Assembly (NCBI GenBank): GCA_022822135.1
Contig: JAJECH010000052.1
Coordinates: forward strand, 62,001 to 126,000
Source of the DNA: Pseudomonadales bacterium
GTDB lineage: Bacteria > Pseudomonadota > Gammaproteobacteria > Pseudomonadales > Azotimanducaceae
Length of the DNA: 64,000 nt
Direction of reading: 5' to 3'
Below the pieces are notes generated by a model. The model searched no databases. It was not told the origin of the DNA and saw only the letters and a list, made by a program, of their open reading frames with translations. The position numbers were made by a program, and so were the translations under genes. How positions within the stretch are numbered: position 1 is the stretch's first letter; every line of letters begins with the position of its first letter. This document shows, piece by piece, positions 1 through 7,703 of this stretch.

Positions 1-309
1 ATGGTCAACGCAAACATTGGGTTACAGTTCGACTTTTATCACCTACAAATCATGGAAGGCAACTTAGGTCCTTCGTTGAAGACTCACTTTGATCAAATCG
101 CGCACGTCCAATTCTCAAGCTTGCCGGGACGCCATGAACCACAATACGGTGAGGTAAATTGCCACTACTTGTTTGAATTGCTTGAATCTCTTTCATTTGA
201 CGGATTCATTGGTTGTGAATACAGACCAAAATCAACCGTGGAAGAAGGGCTTTCGTGGGCAGCACCATATGGAATCGGTGCGCAGGTTTCTGATTCGGCA
301 GGGAATTAG
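1..309 (+). CDS. hyi: Hydroxypyruvate isomerase, C-terminal part (left-edge partial)
   Basis: This is the last 102 codons of a sugar-isomerase/AP-endonuclease-type TIM barrel protein. The segment PGRHEPQYGEVN followed by GFIGCEYRP and EEGLSWA matches the C-terminal strands of the Hyi family, which interconverts hydroxypyruvate and tartronate semialdehyde in glyoxylate metabolism. The Glu and Arg in GCEYRP lie in the conserved metal/substrate end of the barrel. The family is normally about 260 residues, so the 5' part lies outside the window and the ATG at base 1 is probably an internal Met. The stop overlaps the stop end of the convergent dioxygenase gene by four bases. The family call is firm; the exact substrate is inferred. 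Confidence 0.85.
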   Translation: MVNANIGLQFDFYHLQIMEGNLGPSLKTHFDQIAHVQFSSLPGRHEPQYGEVNCHYLFELLESLSFDGFIGCEYRPKSTVEEGLSWAAPYGIGAQVSDSAGN

Positions 310-1070
310 ATTCGCGCCAGGGAACGAACTCGGAAATCGTTTTCGCCGGATACGTCCGCGCCACGCATCAAGAATAAGGATCGCTGCTGCGCTAACGCAC
401 TGCCACCCATTTTCATTTCAATGTCACGGCGATAGATCGAGGTCGTCGGCATAAAACGTAGCGTCATCCCTCGCCTCGGATAGTCTGATTGATTCGGATC
501 CGATGCATGCATCAAATATACATCGTGCAATGAAATCTGTCCTTGCTCAAGCTCGATGTTGACGGAATCACTCTCATTGAATGCATCGTCGTCCAGCTCG
601 AGAGGTAACGCTAACCCATCGGCTTTATTGACATGGTGTCCTTTTAGTTCACGCCGTCGATGGGAACCAGGGATTACCTGCAGACATCCGTTCTCAATAT
701 TCGAGTCGTCAACCGCAATCCAAACAGAGCATGTTGCGAGCGGTCGTATAGGCCAGTATTCTCCGTCTTGATGCCAAGGTGTACGGCTACCAACCTTTGC
801 GGGTTTCGCAAAGAAGCTTGAGTTCCACAACGCGATGTTGGGTCCAATAATCTGCTCCACCATATCCAGTATGCCGTCATCGCGCGCGAAATCGAGAAAA
901 CCGACGTCGTAACTCAGCAATGTGGGACAGTAGTCCGAAAACTCTGGATAGTGATCGATCAGTCTCTCATGACTAGCCCGAATCGCTTCGATCGTTGAGT
1001 TCGATAAGCGGAAGTCCGGTACGACAAAACCATCATCATGGTAGCTACGTAGTTCTGATTCACTAAGCAT
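306..1070 (-). CDS. Phytanoyl-CoA dioxygenase (PhyH) family protein
   Basis: A 254-residue cupin-fold non-haem Fe(II)/2-oxoglutarate dioxygenase of the PhyH family. The iron ligands are visible as H100-x-D102 in TPWHQDGEYW and a distal His at about 188 (LMHAS), with the 2-oxoglutarate-binding Arg near 200-205 (RRGMTLR). The stretch NGCLQVIPGSH is the usual core strand. Such enzymes hydroxylate aliphatic or secondary-metabolite substrates; the substrate here cannot be read from sequence. The ATG start at 1070 lies 15 bases after the NUDIX stop, so the two probably form one minus-strand operon. This is one of four PhyH genes in the window, and its HxD motif is a reference for the altered copy near 59 kb. 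Confidence 0.9.
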   Translation of the reverse strand: MLSESELRSYHDDGFVVPDFRLSNSTIEAIRASHERLIDHYPEFSDYCPTLLSYDVGFLDFARDDGILDMVEQIIGPNIALWNSSFFAKPAKVGSRTPWHQDGEYWPIRPLATCSVWIAVDDSNIENGCLQVIPGSHRRRELKGHHVNKADGLALPLELDDDAFNESDSVNIELEQGQISLHDVYLMHASDPNQSDYPRRGMTLRFMPTTSIYRRDIEMKMGGSALAQQRSLFLMRGADVSGENDFRVRSLARI

Positions 1071-1085
1071 GGTTAACCGCGTGAT

Positions 1086-1823
1086 CTAGTACTGGGCGGC
1101 GGAATGGAGAAATTTGAAGCCACTTGGATTCATGACAAGTCGATGGGTCGCGCCTTCAGCATCAGCGTCGTAATCTTCATAACCTGCATCACCGTCCCAC
1201 ATGGCAATTCGAGTACCCGTGCTGTTCTTTGCCAGGTGCGTTTCGTAGTACCTCGGTGCTAATTGACTGAAGTGCTCAATTGCTTCAGAACTCTGGGTGT
1301 ATTTCGATAAATGGTAAAGCGTTACCCAAGTTGGTGGCGCTAAATCTATTTCTTCGCGCGCGTGACGCCGTAGTGCTTCACCAGGAGTGATCCACGCGTG
1401 CTCCTTAATCTCTCCTCCATCTACCTTCACGTCATCGCTAGCACTCGGCGCTCGAGCAAGAAAAAACCAAGTCGCAAATCGAACGGGAGTACTCGCTGGC
1501 GGTGTCCAGTGAGCGAACCAGTGGAATGCGTTGCCTTCAAGCGTCATGTTGGCTTCTTCAATCGTTTCGCGTACCGCCGCATTTCGCGCGGCTTGCTCTA
1601 GGTCATCTGGCGCATCAAAGTCTTCGTCGTCAATACGACCGCCTGGGAATACCCAGAGACCACCGAACGCAATCTTTGAGTTCTTCTTCAACATCAGAAC
1701 TTCAGCAACACCCTCACGATCGCGCAAGAGAGCAACAGTCGCCGCCGGTACAGCAGGAGTGCTAGTTTCACGCTTCTCGATATCACCGTAAATGTCGTTG
1801 CGATGTTTCGATGGTTCTGTCAC
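1086..1823 (-). CDS. NUDIX hydrolase (NUDT19/CoA-diphosphatase-like)
   Basis: A 245-residue NUDIX-fold hydrolase. The NUDIX box is recognisable: GGLWVFPGG at about 54-62, then AVRETIEEAN with the metal-binding R85-E86-x2-E89-E90. About a dozen extra residues lie between the glycine pair and the REtxEE helix, an arrangement seen in NUDT19-like members that cleave CoA esters or other nucleoside diphosphates. The start is GTG at 1823, preceded by a purine-rich stretch. It sits just upstream of the PhyH gene, so hydrolysis of a CoA or nucleotide derivative alongside that oxygenase is plausible but not shown. Confidence 0.85.
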   Translation of the reverse strand: MTEPSKHRNDIYGDIEKRETSTPAVPAATVALLRDREGVAEVLMLKKNSKIAFGGLWVFPGGRIDDEDFDAPDDLEQAARNAAVRETIEEANMTLEGNAFHWFAHWTPPASTPVRFATWFFLARAPSASDDVKVDGGEIKEHAWITPGEALRRHAREEIDLAPPTWVTLYHLSKYTQSSEAIEHFSQLAPRYYETHLAKNSTGTRIAMWDGDAGYEDYDADAEGATHRLVMNPSGFKFLHSAAQY

Positions 1824-1949
1824 ACTCTCATCCTGTCCGCTACCTCACTCGACCGTCAGGCATTGTAGAGATCGATGTGTATTTCTTCATTCAGAACGAG
1901 TGCCACAAGTGCGTTGGCATAATTTTGATATGCGTCTCGGAGAAGCTCA

Positions 1950-3083
1950 ATGAAATCCAGAGCCTGCGAATTACTCGGTATTGAATTCCCACTCTTTGCG
2001 TTTAGCCACTGTCGCGACGTGGTCGCAGAAGTGAGTGCTGCAGGTGGCTTCGGCGTCTTAGGTGCCGTCGGCCATTCGCCACAATCTCTTGACATCGAGC
2101 TAAGTTGGATCGACGAACACTGTGACGGCAAGCCGTATGGCGTTGATCTTCTCGTACCCACAAGCATGGACAGTAAAGAAGCGGCTCTAAATCAACAAGA
2201 ATTAGAAGACCGGATTCCTTTCGATCACAAACGTTACGTCGAAGAACTGCTCGCCCGACACAACATCGATACGAGTGATCTTTGGGATGGCGTGATGCGA
2301 GATGGTGTCGGTGACAACATGCGCAAGCCAGGCGCTGACGCCGTACTGGAAGCAGCGTTTAGCCACCCAGTCAAGATGGTTGTCAACGCACTAGGTGTGC
2401 CACCGGATTACATGATCGAACGGGCTCGCGCGAACGGCGTAGTCGTCGGCGCATTGGCAGGCGCTAAAGAACATGCGATCAAGCATGTTGACGCGGGCAT
2501 CGATTTGATCATTGTCGCCGGAACTGAAGCTGGCGGACATTGTGGCGAAGTTTCAACCATGGTGCTCGTACCAGAGGTTATCGAGGAGATCAAGGATTCT
2601 GGCATGGTCGTTTTGGCCGCGGGCGGCATCGTGACTGGTCGCCAAATGGCAGCTTGCATGGCGATGGGCGCTGACGGTGTATGGACTGGTTCAGTATGGC
2701 TCACAACGGCCGAGGCGGAGACGTTGCCGGTGGTCAAAGAAAAGATGCTGGTCGCAAACTCTCGCCAAACGGTACGTTCTCGCAGTCGTACCGGTAAATA
2801 CACTCGGCAATTACGTAGCGCATGGACCGATGCTTGGCAAGCCGAAGAAAGTCCCGATCCACTACCGATGCCTTTACAGGGCGTCGTCGCGGAAGCGGCA
2901 TTTCGAAAGATCAACCAGCTTGCACAAAGCGACCACGAAGGTGCTAAACAGTTAGCGAACTACTTCGTTGGACAAGGTGTCGGGCTCATGAATGAAGCGA
3001 AGAGTGTTCGCAGCGTCGTCTATGAATTCATGGAAGACTACGCAGAGGCAACCGAACGTCTCATTGGCATGACGGACGAGTGA
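1950..3083 (+). CDS. Nitronate monooxygenase (2-nitropropane dioxygenase) family protein
   Basis: A 377-residue FMN-dependent TIM-barrel protein. Hallmarks are the N-terminal LLGIEFPLFAFSHC, the glycine-rich VAGTEAGGHCGEVST with the presumed catalytic His, and the FMN phosphate-binding VLAAGGIVTGRQMAA. The family oxidises alkyl nitronates, but many members have unknown substrates. The C-terminal 100 residues (from about RSRTGKYTRQLRSAW) are an extension shared with the paralogue at 17.9 kb. It diverges from the NUDIX-PhyH operon across about 125 bp. A collapsed IS200/IS605-like element lies directly after its TGA. Confidence 0.88.
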   Translation: MKSRACELLGIEFPLFAFSHCRDVVAEVSAAGGFGVLGAVGHSPQSLDIELSWIDEHCDGKPYGVDLLVPTSMDSKEAALNQQELEDRIPFDHKRYVEELLARHNIDTSDLWDGVMRDGVGDNMRKPGADAVLEAAFSHPVKMVVNALGVPPDYMIERARANGVVVGALAGAKEHAIKHVDAGIDLIIVAGTEAGGHCGEVSTMVLVPEVIEEIKDSGMVVLAAGGIVTGRQMAACMAMGADGVWTGSVWLTTAEAETLPVVKEKMLVANSRQTVRSRSRTGKYTRQLRSAWTDAWQAEESPDPLPMPLQGVVAEAAFRKINQLAQSDHEGAKQLANYFVGQGVGLMNEAKSVRSVVYEFMEDYAEATERLIGMTDE

Positions 3084-3085
3084 CT

Positions 3086-3370
3086 GCTCCCCTACCTGAA
3101 AGAAGGGGCTTCCTGCTTCGCAGGCTGCCGCCAACCAATCGTCGGTCTTACGCAAGCCTCCACGGGCAGAGACGGACAGCCCTGCCGTCTTTAAATTCAA
3201 AGCGCTTTCAGCGTGTCCTTCACTCGCTTAACATCTGCTTGGTTCTCGTCAGATGCATCACACGAAATGTGTTTAAAACACGTCTTAGAGCGTGGCGAAT
3301 TTGACAAAGATATTGTGCTTTGCGCCTTATATCCCCGACATGAATGACGGGGTTTTACGGCGCTTCGGAT
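3086..3370. mobile_element. Collapsed IS200/IS605-like element (non-autonomous remnant)
   Basis: This is the gene-free stretch between the nitronate-monooxygenase gene and the EthD gene. Near 3089 CCCCT pairs with AGGGG at 3104-3108, followed by a second hairpin CCTGC/GCAGG at 3112-3124. At the other end is a nested hairpin: outer GCGCC 3322-3326 with GGCGC 3359-3363, inner CCCCG 3333-3337 with CGGGG 3348-3352. Subterminal hairpins like these mark the two ends of IS200/IS605-group elements. Between them only a C-terminal tnpB-like fragment survives, on the minus strand. I infer a deletion derivative that kept both ends; it abuts the stop codon of the gene on its right-end side. Exact boundaries are uncertain. 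Confidence 0.55.
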
Positions 3371-3400
3371 AATCTCGTGAGCTGAAAGCGGAGCTTTCAA
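3090..3400 (-). pseudogene. tnpB-like relic with frameshift
   Basis: Reading the minus strand, one frame (3400 to 3197) gives VKPRHSCRGYKA near the left hairpin and then CFKHISCDASDENQADV, which resembles the degenerate zinc-ribbon and DNADVNAA-type end of TnpB proteins. A second frame (from 3200 down to about 3087) continues with GLSVSARGG and CEAGSPFFQVGEQ, a typical TnpB C-terminus running into the right-end hairpin. The change of frame near 3200 and the loss of the whole RuvC-like core show it is not functional. In intact elements this 3' region is also the source of the guide (omega) RNA, so a short transcript could persist, but there is no direct evidence for that. Confidence 0.55.
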
Positions 3401-3424
3401 CGATACACTTAAAGCACTATATTG

Positions 3425-4156
3425 TTACGGTACACCGACCATTTCGGTGTCACCGTACATGATGTCCATTCCCGCACCGTCGACGAATCTCTCCATGCCA
3501 TCGGCTTTCATCAACGATTGACATTTATGCCAATCTTGCTCGCTGTGAAAATACAGCTCGGCCATTCCCGCGTATGGTGCGAGATCCGGGTAGATACTGT
3601 GACTAACCACGTAGCGAAAGCCACCCGCCTCATTCATCCAGCTGCGAATGTTGGGTACGTGAATGTCTAACCAGTGTTTGTAGAAAGCTTCGAAGTCCGT
3701 TCCCTCTTGAGCAGGAACCAGATAGTTCACACGGAAGAAGCCGGACCGGGTCGAAGGGAACGGATCGTTCAGCGTTAGCGCCTCGACACTTAAGTGCTCA
3801 GATCCATCAATCACCATGTACTCGCGAGTAGCCCACGAAAAATATGGTTCTGCTTTTTGCTGAAATGTATCCGTTGGTTCACGACCATGATCATTCGTCG
3901 TAGGTCTCTGTGGTTCGGCAAACCAGAGCTGAGCCATACCGTCCCAAACCATGCCAGATCTGTTTGACGTATTGAATAGTTGTGCGATATAGCGCGAAGC
4001 ACCGTCTCTTCCCTGCTCGGTCGCACGGTCCTGTGCCGCGATCACCGCAGGCATGTGATTCTTGTACCACTGCATGATTAACTCGTCGCGAGAAGCGCCT
4101 TCTCGACGCTTAATCAAGAAGATCATCTTCGCTCGTTCGTTTGGTTCGACTGTCAT
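3425..4156 (-). CDS. EthD domain-containing protein (two repeats)
   Basis: A 243-residue protein made of two ferredoxin-like EthD/dimeric alpha-beta-barrel units. The first begins KMIFLIKRREGASRDEL and contains WYKNHMPAVI; the second begins GFFRVNYLVPAQEGTD and contains HWLDIHVPNIRSW. The pattern of hydrophobic strand, conserved H-x-P and tryptophan recurs in both halves. EthD proteins accompany oxygenases in ether and aromatic degradation, and some dimeric barrels of this superfamily act as small-molecule cyclases, decarboxylases or monooxygenases. The role here is unknown. It is a separate minus-strand gene; the start ATG at 4156 is in good context. Confidence 0.8.
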   Translation of the reverse strand: MTVEPNERAKMIFLIKRREGASRDELIMQWYKNHMPAVIAAQDRATEQGRDGASRYIAQLFNTSNRSGMVWDGMAQLWFAEPQRPTTNDHGREPTDTFQQKAEPYFSWATREYMVIDGSEHLSVEALTLNDPFPSTRSGFFRVNYLVPAQEGTDFEAFYKHWLDIHVPNIRSWMNEAGGFRYVVSHSIYPDLAPYAGMAELYFHSEQDWHKCQSLMKADGMERFVDGAGMDIMYGDTEMVGVP

Positions 4157-4214
4157 GGGTGTCCCCTTAAATGGCTCAAAAGTCTCAGTGGATTGTTCGA
4201 TCGCATCGACGACG

Positions 4215-4862
4215 TTATTCCCTCTTCTCCATCACGTGACGAATCCAGTATTTGTCTCGAGCTTTCTCATACGCCTTTCTAGTTATTTTGCCTTCATCGA
4301 CTAGCTGCTCCAATCGGTCGAGACGGTCTGTGAGGGTTGCGTCCTGACCTTCATGAGTCGCGGTACCTTGGTGTCCTGACGCAAGCATTGACCGTTCTTG
4401 AAATCCATAACTTGCTTCACGATACGCCACCTTCCGATTAACCCGCCTAATTTCCTGATACAACAATTCGATCACGATCAAAGTTACTACGAGAACTACA
4501 CTCCAAGGGATGCCGATCTTCATGTAGATATATACGACAAGTGTTACGTTCGGCAGCTGAACCAGAAAAGTGAGTAACGCAAATAGTCGCCGCTTCAGAC
4601 TCGTTGTACCTTCTGCCTGCTGCTCCGCATCGTGTTGGTCGCGAATAACCCATCCGATACGATCTACTTCGCTAGCGATGTATCGAAACAGCTGCGACAA
4701 CGCGAGCAAACCCAACGCTAGTAAACCCGCCGTCCACCCGATTAACAGCACGGTCGCTACTAAGATCGCGATGTATGACGCGACAATACCGATGTACAGC
4801 GTACCTTTCCAAAGTCTGCGTAACTTAGTAAGGTATTGACTCTCGCTTTCGTTATCGCTCAC
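4215..4862 (-). CDS. Membrane protein with C-terminal SHOCT-like segment
   Basis: A 215-residue protein I do not recognise as a named family. Two hydrophobic stretches at about 18-55 (with GWTAGLLALGLLAL) and two more around 90-130 suggest four membrane spans. The C-terminus RLDRLEQLVDEGKITRKAYE fits the short SHOCT-type helix pair (the usual form is L..L...G.IT.eEFe) found at the ends of many small bacterial proteins. The start is GTG at 4862. It diverges from the deiodinase-like gene. A structural or regulatory role at the inner membrane is likely, with no clue to the substrate. Confidence 0.6.
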   Translation of the reverse strand: MSDNESESQYLTKLRRLWKGTLYIGIVASYIAILVATVLLIGWTAGLLALGLLALSQLFRYIASEVDRIGWVIRDQHDAEQQAEGTTSLKRRLFALLTFLVQLPNVTLVVYIYMKIGIPWSVVLVVTLIVIELLYQEIRRVNRKVAYREASYGFQERSMLASGHQGTATHEGQDATLTDRLDRLEQLVDEGKITRKAYEKARDKYWIRHVMEKRE

Positions 4863-5034
4863 GTCATTCCTCTCCGTTCACCCGGAGTAAGCTCGTACAC
4901 GTTAAGTGGCCGAGACGAAGTAAGTATGGTCAGGAACAATCATTGTCAGTATTTAGTGTCTTCGCTGCAAGCCTGAGAATCAAGATGAGAACGTTCTTCG
5001 AAACAAAACCACAAAACAACCGTTGGAAGCTCGC

Positions 5035-5691
5035 ATGGAACAAATGAAACTTCGTTTCAATCGGTTCTCTGAAAACGACATGGAGGATCGTGCCCAGACC
5101 TTTCGAGAACACATGGTACAACGACGAACCGTACGGGAGTTCGAACCTCGTCCAGTACCCACGAGCGTACTTGAGGACGCACTTAAAGTTGCTGCTTCTG
5201 CACCGAGCGGCGCAAATCGACAGCCATGGCGTTTTGTCGTCGTAGAGAATCCAGAGACGAAAGCGCGCATACGCGTCGCTGCCGAAAAAGAAGAGCAAGA
5301 GTTTTATTCAACACGAGCGCCAGATGAATGGCTCGAAGCGCTTGAACCACTTGGTACTGATGCAAATAAGCCGTTTCTAACCGAAGCTCCTGTATTAATC
5401 GCCATCTTTCTTGAGCGCTACGGCGTCGATGTTTCTGGCAATCGAGTTAAGAACTACTACATGCCAGAGTCCGTTGGTATCGCAACGGGTTTTCTGATCT
5501 CGGCATTGCACAATGCTGGTCTAGCGACTCTGACGCACACACCTAGTCCGATGAGATTTCTAAATAAGATACTGCATCGACCAGCGCGAGAACGCCCTTA
5601 TTTGCTACTTGTGGTTGGGTATCCAAAGGCTGATGCGATGGTTCCAGCCATTGAGCGACTGCCATTCGACACGGTCGTATCCAGAGTTTGA
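5035..5691 (+). CDS. Nitroreductase-fold flavoprotein, iodotyrosine deiodinase-like
   Basis: A 218-residue FMN protein of the nitroreductase superfamily. QRRTVREFEPRPVP and APSGANRQPWRF are the FMN-phosphate and pyrimidine-binding segments. Counting from ATG 5035, E87, Y91 and K112 have the same spacing as the E-x3-Y and downstream K lid residues that bind the zwitterion of halotyrosine in iodotyrosine deiodinase (E157, Y161, K182 in the human enzyme as I recall it). The C-terminal NAGLATLTHTPSP and RPYLLLVVGYP also follow that subfamily. Reductive dehalogenation of halotyrosines is therefore a reasonable prediction, not proven. An in-frame TTG at 5023 is an alternative start; ATG 5035 is preferred. 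Confidence 0.8.
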   Translation: MEQMKLRFNRFSENDMEDRAQTFREHMVQRRTVREFEPRPVPTSVLEDALKVAASAPSGANRQPWRFVVVENPETKARIRVAAEKEEQEFYSTRAPDEWLEALEPLGTDANKPFLTEAPVLIAIFLERYGVDVSGNRVKNYYMPESVGIATGFLISALHNAGLATLTHTPSPMRFLNKILHRPARERPYLLLVVGYPKADAMVPAIERLPFDTVVSRV

Positions 5692-5737
5692 CCGCTTCGA
5701 TACTGCCAGATGCGAGTCGGTCTTAGACTATTCTCAA

Positions 5738-6685
5738 TTAGATCCGCCAGTTTTCCCACATATTGGTCAATGTCGGCGCAGGATCCTCCCTAAAGTGTCG
5801 AGTATCCACCCACCACTGGTGGCGACTGCCAGGACCTAGATCGTCGTCATCGAAGAACGTGTAACCAGGTTTTTGAAAATCGCACGGAATCGCGTATCGA
5901 ATGCAAGGCGAGTTTGTTTCGGCTGAATAGTTGACTCCAGCTGAATGAATCAATCTTGGGTGCCAAAACACCACATCACCGGCTTCACCGATGAACTCGA
6001 CAGGCACGGTATCCTTCAAGATCGCCTTAAACTCCTCGTCGAATTCGCTCTTGATTCTGTCATTGAAGTGCGCGCCTTGACACGATGTCCAGAATCGATG
6101 TAGTCGCACGTGCGAACGAGGCCACACGGTAAATCCACCAGTGCGAGGCGGTATCGAGTCGATCAAAACCATCGCACTCAACTGTGCCGCCGAATGGTCT
6201 ACGTGTGGTCCTAACCTACTTTTTACAGATGGCGGCTTCGGGAGGACCAGATATACCCCTCGAACACGCTTGGCTCGTTCTAATCTTGTACCTAGGAATT
6301 GCTTGACCAACGTTCGAACGTCGGGATGGTTAGCCGTGACATTGAGCAATGCATCCTCGCGACCAATCCGGTGCGGTGAGCGCATTTTCCATGCGGAGTG
6401 CTGTAGCACGCCGATCCTCGACGCTGCGCTGACCGGCCATCTTTTATGCGGTTCATCAAACCACGTCGAAGGATCATCGCGAGACAGCGTACCTTCGGGG
6501 ACCGTTTCCCAAACGTAATCGACGATGTCCTTGAACGCGTCCGCAGCCTCAACGAGACCGCGTTTTACTATGAATCCTTCGCGTTTGAAATGTGAGATTT
6601 CCGATGCCGATAGTCGGAGGTTTGAGTTTGGTGCGAGATCGGTTTTATATGGCACCGGATCTCTGATTGTCGAATCTCTATCCAC
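5738..6685 (-). CDS. Phytanoyl-CoA dioxygenase (PhyH) family protein
   Basis: A 315-residue Fe(II)/2-oxoglutarate dioxygenase. The facial triad is complete: H161-x-D163 in GPHVDHSAAQL and a distal His at about 247 in WHPRLIHSAGVN. GGFTVWPRSH is the expected strand between them. The N-terminal LSASEISHFKREGFIVKRGL is the usual helix that opens the family. Substrate unknown. It is convergent with the deiodinase-like gene and divergent from the thioesterase gene, with about 100 bp between start codons, so the two probably share a promoter region. Confidence 0.88.
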   Translation of the reverse strand: MDRDSTIRDPVPYKTDLAPNSNLRLSASEISHFKREGFIVKRGLVEAADAFKDIVDYVWETVPEGTLSRDDPSTWFDEPHKRWPVSAASRIGVLQHSAWKMRSPHRIGREDALLNVTANHPDVRTLVKQFLGTRLERAKRVRGVYLVLPKPPSVKSRLGPHVDHSAAQLSAMVLIDSIPPRTGGFTVWPRSHVRLHRFWTSCQGAHFNDRIKSEFDEEFKAILKDTVPVEFIGEAGDVVFWHPRLIHSAGVNYSAETNSPCIRYAIPCDFQKPGYTFFDDDDLGPGSRHQWWVDTRHFREDPAPTLTNMWENWRI

Positions 6686-6783
6686 TTAGTTCTTACTTTC
6701 CACTACCGTTAAGTAGACGATACCGACACAAGCGTCAAGCTATCATATCGCGCTTCAGGAAAACTACGACGCGGCGAATCTCG

Positions 6784-7623
6784 ATGCCTCGTTTTGACGA
6801 CGTGATCGGTCTCGAGCATTCTGCCGAGGATCGTTTCTTGGGTGCCAAGAGCCCAGACCAAGCTGAACGAATGTTCGGTGGCTTTCTTATTGGTCAAGCA
6901 TTAGTAGCGTGCCAATCGACAACGGAAACAGACCGGTCCGTTCATTCACTCCATTGTTATTTCCTCCGACCTGGCGATACGAGCGAGCATGTCGAATACA
7001 CTGTATCGAGGATCCGTAATGGTCGAAGTTTCTCCCATCGTCAAGTCGTCGCGACACAACATGGAAAGGATGTGTTTCACATGACGTGTTCTTTCGCGAT
7101 ACCATCTGAAAGTCCGACATTTGTTGGTGGGATAGCGCCTTCCGTGCCTCCACCACATGAGATCGACTATACCTACGCGGACTTCTGCCGAGACCAGATG
7201 CCTGATCCAGATTACATTCGGGACGTCAAGAATCGACCATTCGAAATCAAGTACATTAATCCGCCTACCCGATTTGAGCCAAGTGATACCTTAGAAAACC
7301 AGCTAATGTGGATGCGGTTGAACTCCGAGGTATCAGAGAATCCCCATGTTCATGATGCCGGTGTCGCATATCTCTCTGACAGCACGTTGATTGATCACAT
7401 CACGTTACCGCACGGTAAGCGATGGCAAGACTCAGATTTCGACGGTACAAGCTTGGATCATGCAATGTGGTTTCATCAAACGGTACGTGCAGACGAATGG
7501 CTGTTGTTCGATCAAAAGGTTGAATGGACGGGAGACGGGCGAGGCATGGCGTCCGGACGTATCTATACAGAAAGTGGAGCGCTTGCGGCGACATGTATGC
7601 AAGAAGGACTAATGCGATTCTAA
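6784..7623 (+). CDS. tesB: Acyl-CoA thioesterase II (TesB-like)
   Basis: About 280 residues with two hot-dog units. FGGFLIGQALVA and VHSLHCYFLRPGDTSEHVEY are diagnostic of the N-terminal half; YLSDSTLIDHITLPHG and SLDHAMWFHQ of the C-terminal half, carrying the conserved Asp and surrounding His/Gln region. TesB enzymes cleave medium- and long-chain acyl-CoAs to free acids in the cytoplasm. The frame is open upstream to 6667, but that extension is basic, does not align with the family and overlaps the divergent PhyH gene, so ATG 6784 (MPRFDDVIGL) is the better start. It fits the acyl-chain catabolism theme. Confidence 0.88.
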   Translation: MPRFDDVIGLEHSAEDRFLGAKSPDQAERMFGGFLIGQALVACQSTTETDRSVHSLHCYFLRPGDTSEHVEYTVSRIRNGRSFSHRQVVATQHGKDVFHMTCSFAIPSESPTFVGGIAPSVPPPHEIDYTYADFCRDQMPDPDYIRDVKNRPFEIKYINPPTRFEPSDTLENQLMWMRLNSEVSENPHVHDAGVAYLSDSTLIDHITLPHGKRWQDSDFDGTSLDHAMWFHQTVRADEWLLFDQKVEWTGDGRGMASGRIYTESGALAATCMQEGLMRF

Positions 7624-7703
7624 AGCCGAGACACTATCCACTGTAGTCTCCAAAGAACCGCGACAAAAAACCAAACAAATCAAAACAATATGAGGAGATA
7701 TTC

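Noticed and set aside
2408..2914. 168-codon minus-strand ORF
   Set aside because: It lies entirely inside the nitronate-monooxygenase gene, in a frame without any recognisable motif; a shadow of that gene.
4930..5298. 122-codon minus-strand ORF
   Set aside because: Overlaps the deiodinase-like gene and has no motif; composition is that of an antisense frame.
6667..6783. N-terminal extension of the TesB frame
   Set aside because: Basic, unconserved and overlapping the divergent PhyH start; the conserved protein begins at 6784.
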